A model generated the notes under the pieces. It ran no database searches and was not told where the DNA came from. It was given only the letters and a program-made list of their open reading frames with translations. Positions 23,451-34,971 of a stretch of DNA of 64,000 bases are shown here, one piece after another (positions within the stretch are counted from its first letter, which is position 1; every line of letters begins with the position of its first letter). The position numbers and the translations under genes were made by a program. This stretch comes from Aquilaria yunnanensis (lineage: Eukaryota; Streptophyta; Magnoliopsida; Malvales; Thymelaeaceae). The stretch is from positions 35,558,501 to 35,622,500 of the forward strand of contig CM077593.1 of the NCBI GenBank assembly GCA_039654915.1. Direction: 5' to 3'.

Positions 23451-25840
23451 AGATTATTTGCTCTAATACTAGCTTGAATCCAATAAGCAAAAACGCGTTA
23501 ATTTGGGGGCATTAAATTAAAACGAACTAGTATCCGATTTGTAAACATCTAGTCATATACAATGAACTATGTACAACTAAGAAGTCAGCAATATTTGTTT
23601 CTGGTAAGTAAGTCAGCTATACATCTATAATCAAAAGTTTAATTATCCTCTTCGCCTGCTTAGTTCAGCTGGTAATCGCCCGATTTGACATGGTCCCTAT
23701 TATTTTACTGCAAAGGCAAGATTAAAGTTGACTAATATGGCTCCACACCCTCAGAACTCAAGAAACAAATAAATTAACATCTATCGTTCACAAGCACACA
23801 CAAATGCCATCGTAATTATTCGAATAAAGAAAAAAAATTAATTGTCTTATTATTGATTGATTACAAAGTCACTTTTCTTGCGTTAAAGATTTCGTTGTAG
23901 ACATGGCTAATGTTTACATTTGAGCTAAAGTTTAAAGCTATCAAATCTAGACACAACTGAAAGAAATGTGTTTATGGTGAACAATCATAAAAAGACATTC
24001 AAAGTTTGCACGACGGCAGTAAATTAGGTGCATAAACCACAAGACAAAGAAATAAATAATTTGAAAAGGGAACGTGTTTGCAAGTTTCTGTTTTTTCTTT
24101 CCTCCAAAAACTTCGACGCTGATAAAATAGACGGAAACTGGCAATAATTCCAATGCACATGAAAGCAAATTTGTATTTGTTTTTGTTCCGTACTGCTCTA
24201 TTATACTTTTATTGAGTGTGAGTGCCAGTGGTGATAGAGTGCCAGCAGTAATAGTAATAGAGCTCTCTCAATGCCTCGAAGATATAACGCTTCTCATTGA
24301 CAGCATGCACAGGAACTTTTTTTTTTTTTTTTAAATAATTAGAAGTGAATAAAGAAGAATTAAGGTAATAGAGAAGATGCCAGGTTATGTGGTAGTGACA
24401 CATGCTGTAATGGACAATGATAACTGAACAGTGTGAATAAAAAAACTCCATTTACCCTATAGCCTAGAACCAAAGAACCTCATAAAGTAGCAAGAGCTTG
24501 AAAGCAATCAAAAAGAATTATGAGGAGTGAACGTAATTGACCCATCCTGAAACTGACCGTATTTTTCAAGTTAAGGTTAGGTTAATGTAGGAAATAAGTG
24601 GGATTCAAGCCAACTTAAAACCAACCTGATTCAGAGAAACTAAAATCGGGTTGGTTTGGGTTAAACCCTAATTGTTTGGGTTAAACCCTAATTAACTCGA
24701 AACTTAAGCCTAAACATATTACCTAGTTGAGCCCAGCCCAACCCACTAAATAACTATCCCTCCTAAGCTGCTAACCCTAACCGGCTAACCAACCCATAGA
24801 AGCAAGCCTTGCTCTCCCTCTGCTCATTCAGTCGTTCCCACTTCTCTCACTCGCATAATGTTCACTATCCATCCTGCCTTAGCCGTTCCCCTCTCACACA
24901 CATCTGCCATCTGTCCTACCTTGGCCATCTCCCCACCCCTATCTTCCATTTGGAGTTTGATTGAAACTTCATTAAATCAAGGATTGTGTAGAATGATTGG
25001 TCGATTTCTATTTCCAATTGTGTTGCCCCATCCCGCCGAGCCTTGTTTCTGTTTTCAATTGTGTCAGATAATGAAGACATTAAATCAAGGAATTCTCTTC
25101 AAATTTTACTTCATTTTCATGATTCATTTGACTTGTTTGGATTGATTCATGAACTTTTAGATCTTTGTTGGACTGATTCATTTGGATTTTTAATGTTCTC
25201 TTCCCGTCTTAAACTTTCATGATTTTTAAGTACACTAAGTGAGTTGACCAAGAACTAGGAGATGGTAGAGGAAAAAAGAATGGAGGCAGAGTAGAGGCGG
25301 AGCGACAGAGGAGAAGAGTTGGTGGCATTAGCTGTGAGACACATCGAGTTGAACCTAACTTTAATCCAATATTTTCAGAGTAGGGTTGGTTTAGGTTGGA
25401 AGTTTATTTTAGTTCGGGCTCAGGCCAGAAAATGGCAGTTGTTTATGGGCCTAAAATATTCGGATTTGGGCTCGAACATGACTCAAAATCCTAATATTAC
25501 AACTCTAATTATGATAAACTGTGGCTTAAGATGAGTAGTTGATTTGATCACTCCTAGAATAGTGTGATGTCAATTCTACTTCCAATGCTAAGGAACATTG
25601 GGAATTAAGACTCCTTTGTAATGATCCAAATCCAAATAGCTGCACCTAGCTGAGTTGATCGACACCAAGCACCATCAACAACAAAAATAGCTAGATTTCG
25701 TAATGGCTAAAATAATCTATCCACTCCCCAAGTTTGACACAATGGATAGCCATTATAAGTTGCTATAAATGGTCATCCCTTTGAGCAATGATGGAGTGGG
25801 TGTGGAATGAAATATTGTGAAGTTGTGAAAGACAGGCGAC
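23451..25840. other. Intergenic DNA without a supported gene
   Basis: Mixed AT-rich sequence. It contains a short direct duplication of TTTGGGTTAAACCCTAATT at about 24,655-24,695 and a second small G-rich patch (GGAGGCAGAGTAGAGGCGGA) at about 25,281-25,300. Short open frames show no family I recognise. Confidence 0.5.
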
Positions 25841-25879
25841 ATTACATAGAGCACAAGTTAAATGAGCAAGATAAGTAGA

Positions 25880-27255
25880 TATATAGCTAGAAGGTGCTCC
25901 ATAGTTGCTTTCCAAAGCTTGTAATTTTCAAGACTTGACACATTATCAAGAGATCCAAAGGTACACCAAGTAATGGATCTTCCTTGGATATTAACTCCCC
26001 GAGCGGTCTATATGCCTTTGTCCCAAAAGCTCAAATGTCCTAACAAGAAACATGCCACAGGAATCCTTGGCCTCACATGCTTCACTTTTAGCCTATGCTC
26101 AAGTCTCCATTTGGCATCATTTGCCACAGATTCATGGAACAAATGAAATGCCAAAAAACTATCTAGTTTTACTGGATACATTTCTTACCTGGATAAGGTT
26201 TGTAATATTCATCACAAAGGCTCGTTGAATAGGGCGAACATCTAACCATTGTTCATCATGGAAAATTTGAAGGCCACTAGTTTGTTCCTACAAAAGAAAA
26301 GTCAAGAATCCTGGATCTAATTGCTTGTTTGTGGCCATAGTTGGTTTTGGCCAAGGAGAAGTTGGATAGTAGTGGCAGACTATGTACCATAGGTCATATG
26401 AATGTAGATGATTTGCTTTCAGTGTAAGGTTTTTAGATAAAAGCTTTGAACATGGTTTATCCCAACTTCCGGATGCAATCGAAGTACTCTGTTGCAAATT
26501 AAATAAACAATTTCATCCATTTTTAGTAGAAAGGTTCTTAGATTATAATAGCCAATGTCATATGCTTTTAGAGGACAAATTAGATGGTTAAATTAAAACA
26601 AGCAAATTTTGTTCTAACTTATGGAACACCATTTTGTTTGAACAAAAAAATTAATTGATAAACTTGTTTCATCAAATTTGGAAGCAGCAATTCAAATTAA
26701 AAAGTAATGTAAGTAACTAGAAAATCAAAGTTAATTTGGAAACCCTAATACACAATTTTTTTGGTACTACCGCAGGAGAGAAGAATACTCTCTACTTACC
26801 ATTTATGGCTACCATTGGCTTGGGAATATTTTATGATAAGAGGCTATTCAAAACTCTGAACCTTCAAACTCATGTATCCTAATTGAGCCCTTATACCGGT
26901 TAAGCTACCATTGAATTCTAAACAAATTCTATCACAAAGGAAGTTATTTTTGTTTTACTCATACAACAAGATTCATTTACAGCAGGTGGTTGAAGCAAAA
27001 AAGTCACTTGCAAGCTATTGGTAATTCATCAGGTTCAAGATGATTAGATGTTAGTAAACAAATGGTTAGAGTGCCCCACCTGTTAGTTGATCATGACATA
27101 TAGAAATCAAAGTTGGAGTTCATTCTAACATTTCACATCAAATCGTGGGTGTAGAATAGTTTCTTTACCTCAAGATCTTGCTCATGAAACTTGTACACCC
27201 TATCAATAATCTCTTCGAGTAAACTTAAAGAGATGCCGTATTTAACTTAGAAAAG
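25880..27255 (-). pseudogene. 2-oxoglutarate/Fe(II)-dependent dioxygenase pseudogene (ACC-oxidase-homolog type)
   Basis: Read on the minus strand, three exon-like blocks appear in family order. The first (about 27,255-26,995) reads LEEIIDRVYKFHEQDLEVKK, then FYTHDL and LEPDELPIAC, with two in-frame TGA stops. The second (about 26,505-26,295) has LKANHLHSYD, CHYYPTSPWP and DPGFLTFLL. The third (about 26,287-25,880) has SGLQIFHDEQWLDVRPIQRA, VRPRIPVACF and, after a frameshift, RPLGELISKEDP. The iron-binding His of HxD is replaced (TNKQLD), the reading frame shifts at least twice and the N-terminal part is missing. Functional relatives oxidise small metabolites or hormone precursors; this copy cannot. 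Confidence 0.75.
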
Positions 27256-27599
27256 ACAATTTAAGAAACAATTAGTTCACATTAATGGCAGCTCTCAGCC
27301 AGGGAATCATGGCAAAAATGGATTCCGAGGGAATGAAGGACTTCTAACCAAAGGTTTAAGTAAGAGAAAAAAAAAAAAGAGGAAGGACCTTGTCATTTTC
27401 ATTTATGAATCCCACACAAAGGGTGAGTCTAGTGCATATGGTCAAAATAAAAAATAGCATAAAAACAATGAATAAACAAAAGAAGAAAAAAGAGACGAGT
27501 CATAATTGTTATAACTGCCTCTCATGTATGATGAGTGTTCCATGTTCTGCCAAGCATGTGCCCCAAGAATATACGATTATATGTACGTTCATAACGACC

Positions 27600-28505
27600 C
27601 ACCTCCTTAACATAGCTCTTGCTTTCAAGAGCTACGAAATGATGGATAACATCAAATAAGGTCAACGTATGGCTCCCAAGTGGCATCTTCTGGAGTGGAA
27701 TTAGACCAACAAAGTAGGACCTTAGTATTGGTCATGTGTCTTTTTTCTTTATCTTAGGATCAAGGATGGTAAGAAGCTGTTTAACAACTTCTTCCTTTAC
27801 ATTTGACAAGTGAGTCTACATCAGGGCATTCCCCAACTTTTCTTGAGTAATGAAACATGAAATACATTCTAAATTTGAGTTCCCTGGGAAAGGTTAAGTT
27901 GGTAAGCCACTATTCCAATCCTCCCAATAACATGAAATAGGCCATAATATTTAGGAGACAACTTACAAGAAGAGGTTGATATAAGACTGGATTGCTTGTA
28001 GTGATTTAACTTCGGATACACCTAACCTTCTATTAAAAAGGCCTGCTTAATTTATGTTTGTCCGCTCTTATCTTTTTCCTATGTTGTGCCTTAAAGAGGT
28101 GATATTTGAAGGAGCAGAAAATGGCCTTTCGAGCTAATAAGACATGGTCAACTGATTTGATCTTGATCTCCTGGTATCTATGGAGGTATATATGGGACAC
28201 AACCAAGGGGTGGTTGGCTATACAACTTGTTAAATAGGGTATGTTGAGTGCAAAGTTCGTGTTATACCACCACCCCCTCAAGTTGTACCTAATTGGTCTT
28301 TTTTTTTAACCAGCCATCAGTCATGCACTGTAAATAGGCCTTCAGACAACAATTCATGACCTTCATTTGGCCATCCCTTTCGGGGTGATTTGATGAGTAA
28401 AGTTGGAGTTGCACCTTTTGTAAGACCATGAATTCATGCTAAAATGAACTCAAGAAGATCATGTCCTTTTTATTGGTGATCGCATGAGGCATGTCGTGTC
28501 ATTTA
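27600..28505 (-). pseudogene. Ty3/gypsy chromovirus integrase C-terminus and chromodomain fragment
   Basis: The minus-strand translation in several frames gives FWHEFMVLQKVQLQLYSSNH then PERDGQMKV (integrase core with the conserved G-Q near the catalytic Glu, about 28,460-28,340), YNTNF (about 28,265), KAQHRKKIRADKH (about 28,070), VFHVSLLK (about 27,860) and a chromodomain-like KVLLCWSNSTPEDATWEPYV (about 27,720-27,660). Stops and frameshifts throughout; no LTRs assigned. Confidence 0.65.
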
Positions 28506-29580
28506 AAAATGGGGTAAATGACACCTATCATACTTGAACTAAGACTCATGTTGCGGATTCATCCTTTAACTAAAAAAAGTTTATACCTGTAGTCCTGAAA
28601 CTACTTTAATTGTTGCATTCACATCTTGACGTACCCAAGGATGTTAAGTACTGATGAATTTATTACATGGCATATGATGTGGCATTTGGTAGGAAGAAAT
28701 TGGGGACAATAGGGCTTAATGGCCTTAACATAGAGCCTTAATTCTTATTTTCACTAAGTAAAGTTTGATTAACAAGATAATGGAGAGAGGTGTTAATGGA
28801 GTTTGATGTAAGAAAAGATTGGCGCGTCCAGTAACGATTCCTGAACAAGAATTTCTAGAAACACAATCATGGTGCTCGATTGGGTCATTTAAAACAGACA
28901 AAAGAATTTGAAGCCAAACTGTGGTAAGTTCTAATCTTGTTAGTTTTAAGTTTTTTTTATCCATTTTGATTATTAATGCTGTGGCAAAACTTTGATTGAA
29001 ATTGGTATGTGGTAAATTTTTTTTAATGTATCCTTGGATTGCACTATCAAATTAGATGAAAATGAGCACCAAAAGAATAAGGGTTTAGGGGTGTACTCAT
29101 AGGTGAATGAGGAAAGAGTATATAGTGTATGATGCAAGCATTGTGAGGTTGAAACTAGGTAAGGAAAAGGTTCATTTCATTTGGTAGAAACAGTTAGTAG
29201 AAGTAGTAATATATTGCTTAATAATGGTGTTTATGAATTTAAAAAGGGGAATGAATAAATAAAGTATTTGTTGATGTAGAGGATGTGTAATTTATTGTTC
29301 ATTGTAGTGTTTAGGGTGATTATGTAATCTGTACATTGAAACCTTAAGAATACTTTGCTTAGAGAACATTAGGACATAATAAAGCACATGTCTTGTCAAT
29401 GAGGTATGCTTGAGTTAAAATATTGCTTGTAATCTTATGCCATAAATTATTTACTTATACTACCCTATGTGTTTAAATATAGATGTGGATTAAAAGTTCT
29501 TTTCATTTGAATTTCATCATGGAGGATACTTATTTTACCTATCAAATGAGAATCCAAATCTTGAGTGATAGGCTACTTGA
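28506..29580. other. Intergenic DNA without a supported gene
   Basis: Begins with GGGGTAAATGACACCTATCA (28,510), a string typical of one end of small DNA transposons, but no matching inverted end was found. Otherwise AT-rich with no recognisable coding. Confidence 0.4.
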
Positions 29581-29582
29581 TG

Positions 29583-30124
29583 CCCAGGGATCCTAAGTTC
29601 CAAAGAGTACCAGAATGCTTGCTTCACCAAACTTGGTATAAGAATAAGAAATTGAGTAAGAGATAAAGAAATAAAGTTAGAAATAGGATCAAGGATGAGG
29701 TGAAGAATTGTATAAGGGAATTTAGAATAAAATTGATTGGAAAAGAAAAACTTGAAGCACAAGTGCACCAAGGAGTTAAGAAAGAATAAAAAAGAAGAGA
29801 ATTACTAAAAGTAACTTGTATTCTTATTATTCTTTGTCTAACCCATTAATTATAGGGCCTATTTAAAGGGAAATAATCTAGGGTTTCTAGCTATATAAAG
29901 TTTTAATGGACTAGGAACCCTAAACCTAGCAAAAGGAGTAAAACTAGTTTGACTAGGCATGGAAAACACGACATTAACACTTATTCCTAAAGAATTTGTG
30001 TGGCTTATTTAACATGTTCCGTAGATCTATTTTCTAACATAATAATAATGTAAATATACACAATAAATAATAAAACATGTATCATAAAACCAAGAAATTG
30101 AAATAGCCCAAAAAGAGTCTCAAC
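29583..30124 (-). repeat. Probable 3' LTR of the minus-strand gypsy element
   Basis: On the minus strand a unit starting TGTTGAGACTC at 30,124 follows the integrase frame by about 80 bp. It contains a TATA-like TTTATATAGC followed by CT-rich sequence, as in plant LTR promoters, and seems to end near 29,583 (CCCTGGGCA). The partner LTR is not in the window, so the inner boundary is approximate. Confidence 0.45.
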
Positions 30125-30204
30125 AGCATCTTTGGGTGCACCCCATGAGTCACTTAGGGTTTTGGCTTGTGCCTCCTATGTCTGGCTAGAGTTTCTTGGT
30201 TTCT

Positions 30205-31061
30205 CTAGCTTGCATCTCTATAATATTGAATAAAATGAAGTCTTTTAGGTCCTAGACACTCATAGGTTAGCCACAAGCTAAAATGGCTTGGTAGGGCTGT
30301 AAGAAGGGCTCCAAGTGCTCTACAATGAGGGCTTGAAATGCTCCTAGCATGTCTTTGGCCCTTTTCCTTGTTATGGGTCCTACTTATCTTCAATGGGTTC
30401 AAAGATATCCTTAAATCCTTTGAGCTTGATGGTCCTCTATCATCTCCTCTTTCCTCAAAAAGATTTGTCCTCAAATCATCATCTACATCAAATAAAGATA
30501 GGTTAGAAACATTGAATGTTGCACTAACATTATGCTCACCTCTTAAGTTTAGCATGTCAGAATTTTCATTGATCTTCTTAAGGACTTGGGAAGGTCCATC
30601 TCCTTGAGGTAAAAGCTTTGATTTTCTTTGGGTTGGAAACCTCTCCTTTCTTATATGAACCCAAATCCAATCTCCTGGCTCAAAAGTAACTTTTTTCCTT
30701 CCTTTGTTGGATTCGGTTGCATATTGTTGCATTTTCTTCTCTATTTGTGGCTTTACTTTCTCGTGTAGTGCCTTAGCCATCTTAGACTTCTTAGCACCAT
30801 CTGAGCTTGATATGTCACTCATAGGCAAAGGGATTAAATCCATTAGGGTTAGTGGTTAAAACCATAAATAACTTTAAAATGTAAAAATTCTGTGGTTTTG
30901 TTTACTACCTTATTATAAGCAAACTCTACATGTGGTAAAACTTCCTCCTAATTTTTCAAATTCTTTTGAATGATGACCCTAAGTATAGTGATCAAAGTCT
31001 AGTTACCTCAATTTGGCCATCGGTTTATGGATGACAAGTTGTAGAGCACATAAGTTTGGCA
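30205..31061 (-). pseudogene. Ty3/gypsy integrase C-terminal fragment, interrupted by insertions
   Basis: An open minus-strand frame from 30,843 to 30,205 (212 codons) encodes KGRKKVTFEPGDWIWVHIRK, then KLLPQGDGPSQVL and NVSATFNVSNLSLFDV, typical of a gypsy integrase C-terminal domain. Upstream, with stops and shifts, TDGQIEVT (around 31,005) marks the integrase core end. At 31,061 the frame meets the target duplication of an inserted LTR. It resumes on the far side at 34,959-34,971 (LWSKLGAK), where a second element cuts it. The element is therefore the oldest layer of the nest. It lacks a chromodomain in the part seen. Confidence 0.8.
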
Positions 31062-31066
31062 CCTAA

Positions 31067-34000
31067 TGTTACCACTCTCAGTATTTAAATACAGTGATCA
31101 ATTTTAGTGAGCTCAAGCCCCAGGTAGTCCATGTCCTGTAGGCCAAGCAAAACATGTGCACTATGTTTACCCAAGTGGCCCTCTTGGTCATTATGCAAAG
31201 ATGTGTATATTGGTCCAACCATCACACACATATTCACATACAATTTCATCTAGAAGTAATGATGACAATGAAATTCTTTATTCTTGGCCAATAAGAAATT
31301 TGAGTAAAATCCCCAAGTGCATGTACAATCATATGCACACATGATGCTATTGGTGCCCATATTTTTTTTTTCAAACTCTCACACCCTGTCCAACTCAAAT
31401 TTTACCCATGTTCTCCTATGCCCTAAAGGTTTTAAACCCTTTAATACCCTTAAACCCTCATAGGGAAACAAGTTTGAGACATTAAATCCATCTAAGTTTA
31501 CAATTATGGATCTTACACTTAACCGGGCAAAAATGGCCATATGAATAGTGCTTAGCAAAATCAGCCAATTTTGACAGCCCATAACTCTGGCTACAAGGCA
31601 CCAAATCCAGTGATTCAAAAGCCAAGTTATTCCTCTTGAAGTTTTCTAAGTGTGGTCAAAAGTTCATAGCCAAATTCTTTATGTATAGAAAGTTATGGTT
31701 GCTGGAGTACAGGGTACTAAATTTTAGCCACTATTGACCATTATGCCCATACAAAATTTCATAATATTCATATACTTCATTTCCAGGTGCAAAACCCACT
31801 TGGTAGTGTCCATATATGTCTTACACACATGGGAAAACCATTCTGCTAAATTTAGAGTCCTTCTAACCATCATTCGTAAAAATGCCATCAAAACAGCCCA
31901 TAAACACCATATGGGCAGCATTGTATACACACTTCAAACCACACTCCATTGATCCATATATCCTTCTCACACTACACATACAACATACCCAGATCATTTA
32001 CATGCATTGATGCACCACATACATGACAATAACTTAGTTAATACGTACACTAAGCTTCTTGGAGAACTTCAAAAGCACTAAGTACTCCAAAAACTTGAAG
32101 GGACCAACTGCTGCATAAGGCAGAAAGTACCATTACTAAAAATAGCTAATGTGATCCAAAAATCATGAAACTTTCCAGTTTACAACTAAACATATGGGAG
32201 TTATCACAGAGAAATTCACACAACGGCTATTATTTTGAATGCTCTCTTTCAGGTGCTCCTGAAATGGACAGAAAGGGGGTAAGTCTTTTTGAAGAAATTT
32301 AGTAAGGGCTTATCATTATAAACTTGAATTCCCAGCAACATACCTGAAATCCAAAGACATAAAGACACAAAAACAAAGCATATATACAAAAATATAGCCA
32401 TCCAAATGCACAAACAAACAGAACACAATCAAATGCAATGCTGGCAGCAATACATCATTAGGGTTAGTCCATAAACAATCAAATAAACAATATGTAATCA
32501 CTATGATAGCCCTCCTCAAGCTAATGCTTGGTCTAAGGAGGTTAATTGGTCTTAGTTATTACTAACTTTGGCTCTAGAAACCCCTGTAAACATTGCCATC
32601 TTAGTGCATGAAAAACAGTAAGGCTGGAACCTTGTTCATGCACTCCCCCTTATCCCATACTTGCTTCCTTGAGCTTTTTGCTCTCTTCCAAGCATGGTCA
32701 TAGCTTCATGGATGCTTGATCATTATTTTAAGACAGTAAAAAACCATGAAACATGAAGATAAAACCCTTACCTAAGCTATGAAGGCTGAAATCTTCAAGA
32801 GGTACACAATAAACCCAAAAACCTAGGGTTTTTCTCTTTCTTGTTGCATCCGATTGCCTTCCTTTGTGATTTTTTGAGAGATTGAGTTATGTTGGCTATG
32901 GAAGCTTATGGAGGAGCTAAGGAACAGGTTGTGCCTGGTGGGGGATGAAAATGGGTAGGAAATTGTTAGTGTTATGCCCAAAAGTCAATCATGAGATGAT
33001 TGTATTTTTGCACATTAAGTCATGATATTTTATTAAGGCATTAATCCAGCAATTATGTTTGTTGTTCTTTTTCTGCGTAACGCAATAAACATAATTGTAA
33101 CCCTAGAATAATGATATTCTCAAACATCCCTAGTCTAGTATTATTGTGGAACGAGTTGCAATAATACATAACGGCTAGCATATGTGGAGACTAATATGAG
33201 ATATGTAGTCTACATATGGGTACAAGTTGGAGAACTTGTGTACTGTACCGACCCACCATAAGAACACTACATGGATCGTTATATGAGTATCATAAGTGAT
33301 TCTCATAGTGATCATGGTATATGTAGTCCTTCGACCTAAAATCATCAAGGTTCCCTATATGTGAGTCACATACTTTGATACTTTCCTTTGTTGCTCGTAA
33401 CTGAGTGAACTTGAAGGAGGTCATTGGGTATGTCACATATCATGCGGAGGGATTTGTATGATCAAGATGAGATTTGTCCCTCCTATGTAACGGGAGTGAT
33501 ATCTTCGGGCCCCTTGATAGACTAAGACTTAGAAAAATGCATGGCCATGCTCGGATGAGTTGATATACAATATCAATGTCGTAAGTTTAAGTTGGTCTAC
33601 TCGGTAATTAAGAAACCAAAGATTGGGCTATACGAGAGTGACACATTTCATGTCTCGTGCTTAGTCTTGATATCTTGGACAAAAGGACAATGGCATATGT
33701 TGGTAATGATCATAAAGGTTTAGTCGAATCACCGACAATCTTGTCACTTGGGTAGCAATGATGTGTTGCTAGACACCGTTCATTGCTTATGATCATAAAT
33801 ATGATTTATGATCATTGCCAACATGGTAAAAGCCTATTGGGTCACACACATAGAGCTATTTGGATCGTTAGAGTGCATGAGCTAATAATTTGGGTTTTGG
33901 TTTCACAATAATTTCGTATTAATAATGAGCCCAATAGTTGAGCCATTATTAAGCCCAAAATTAAAGCCTAATTGAATTAGGGCTTTGAAACCCATTAGGC

Positions 34001-34953
34001 CTGGAAGTTGAGTCTCACTATAAATACAACTTTTAGTGAGAAATTCGCAAGTCTCCTTGCCCTAGCCTCCCAAAAGGACAGCCACACTCTTTTCTTGCAA
34101 TTCCTTGGAGGACGCAAGCTAGCACTGCGAGCGCAAGAAAAATGCATCTACCGGGATGTGAAAATGTGGTGATCCCGAGAGGCTCGTGTGGATACCATAG
34201 AGAGCTTGAACATGTCAACTGTTCAAGTTTTATGATTCGACTTTACAGTTGAGTGAGAGATCTCAACCGAAAATTAGGTATGAAAATTTTCGAACACCCG
34301 GTTTACCCCGTTTCAGTTGGATCCTGGAGGGTTTCGGTTAAATTCTGCTGCACTGTTTGGCTCCCGAAACCCAACAGAAATGGCAATAAATCAATATATT
34401 TTACTTGACTTGATTAGTTTAACCTTAACCCTCACTTAGGTCACTATAATTATATCTTAAGCAAAGACTTTTTGGCTAATCTTTAGCCCACCTTTTTGAC
34501 CTTAGAACCTGGAAATAAAAGGCTGGGATAATGCTAGAAATGGCCACCTTTGATTCTTGTAAAAAATCATCCCATCCTTAAGTTATTTTTGTGAACAATT
34601 TTACACCTAATTGTCTTAGGTTCTTGAATAATGGCTTTTATTTCCTTTATACAATTCAGTCTCCAAAAATTGCTTCCATACAATTCAAATCCTTCCAAAT
34701 CTCTCTTTTAGAGTTGTACAATTGAGTACCCAAGTCTTGAAATCTTGCAATAAGACCCATAGATCACTTGTAAAACAAGCAATCCTTTAGGGCTTCCTTT
34801 AGTACCAAGTAACCATTGTAATCTTTTAGGGAGGTGTAGATTATTCACTTTACCCCTCACATTTCATTCACCATGGTGAAAATTATGCTATATAATGGTT
34901 TATAACCATTATGCCTTTATACTGTAATTTTCCCATTTGTTGAGATGGTAACA
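31067..34953. mobile_element. Solo LTR (about 2.47 kb) inserted in the gypsy integrase, itself split by a Copia LTR
   Basis: Starts TGTTACCACTCTCAG and ends CTGAGATGGTAACA-like (TTGTTGAGATGGTAACA), so TGTTACCA/TGGTAACA form matching ends. The 5-bp duplication CCTAA flanks it (31,062-31,066 and 34,954-34,958). Removing it restores a continuous integrase reading across the junction. No internal coding region, which fits a solo LTR formed by LTR-LTR recombination. It contains the Copia-like LTR at 32,964-34,376; net length without that insert is about 2,469 bp. Orientation is not settled. Confidence 0.8.
32964..34376 (+). mobile_element. Copia-like solo LTR
   Basis: A 1,413-bp unit starts TGTTAGTGTTATGCCC and ends GAAACCCAACA, flanked by the exact 5-bp repeat GAAAT (32,959-32,963 and 34,377-34,381). 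A TATA box (TATAAATA, 34,019-34,026) sits in the right third, as expected for a plus-oriented LTR promoter. No second LTR and no coding interior, so it is a solo LTR. The Copia assignment rests only on the style of the termini. Confidence 0.8.
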
Positions 34954-34971
34954 CCTAACTTGCTCCACAAG

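Noticed and set aside
23044..23490. Open frame of 148 codons on the minus strand and overlapping plus-strand frames
   Set aside because: Pro/Leu/Ser-rich or Gly/Ala/Arg-rich products of the G-rich minisatellite; no start context, domain or splice structure.
23644..23700. tRNA-like stretch (GCCTGCTTAGTTCAGCTGGT)
   Set aside because: It resembles an A box of a tRNA-Thr gene, but no B box (GGTTCGA..) or acceptor-stem pairing follows. At most a decayed tRNA fragment or chance.
24655..24715. TTAAACCCTAA stretches considered as interstitial telomere repeat
   Set aside because: Only a 20-24-bp duplication of GGGTTAAACCCTAATT, not tandem TTTAGGG units.
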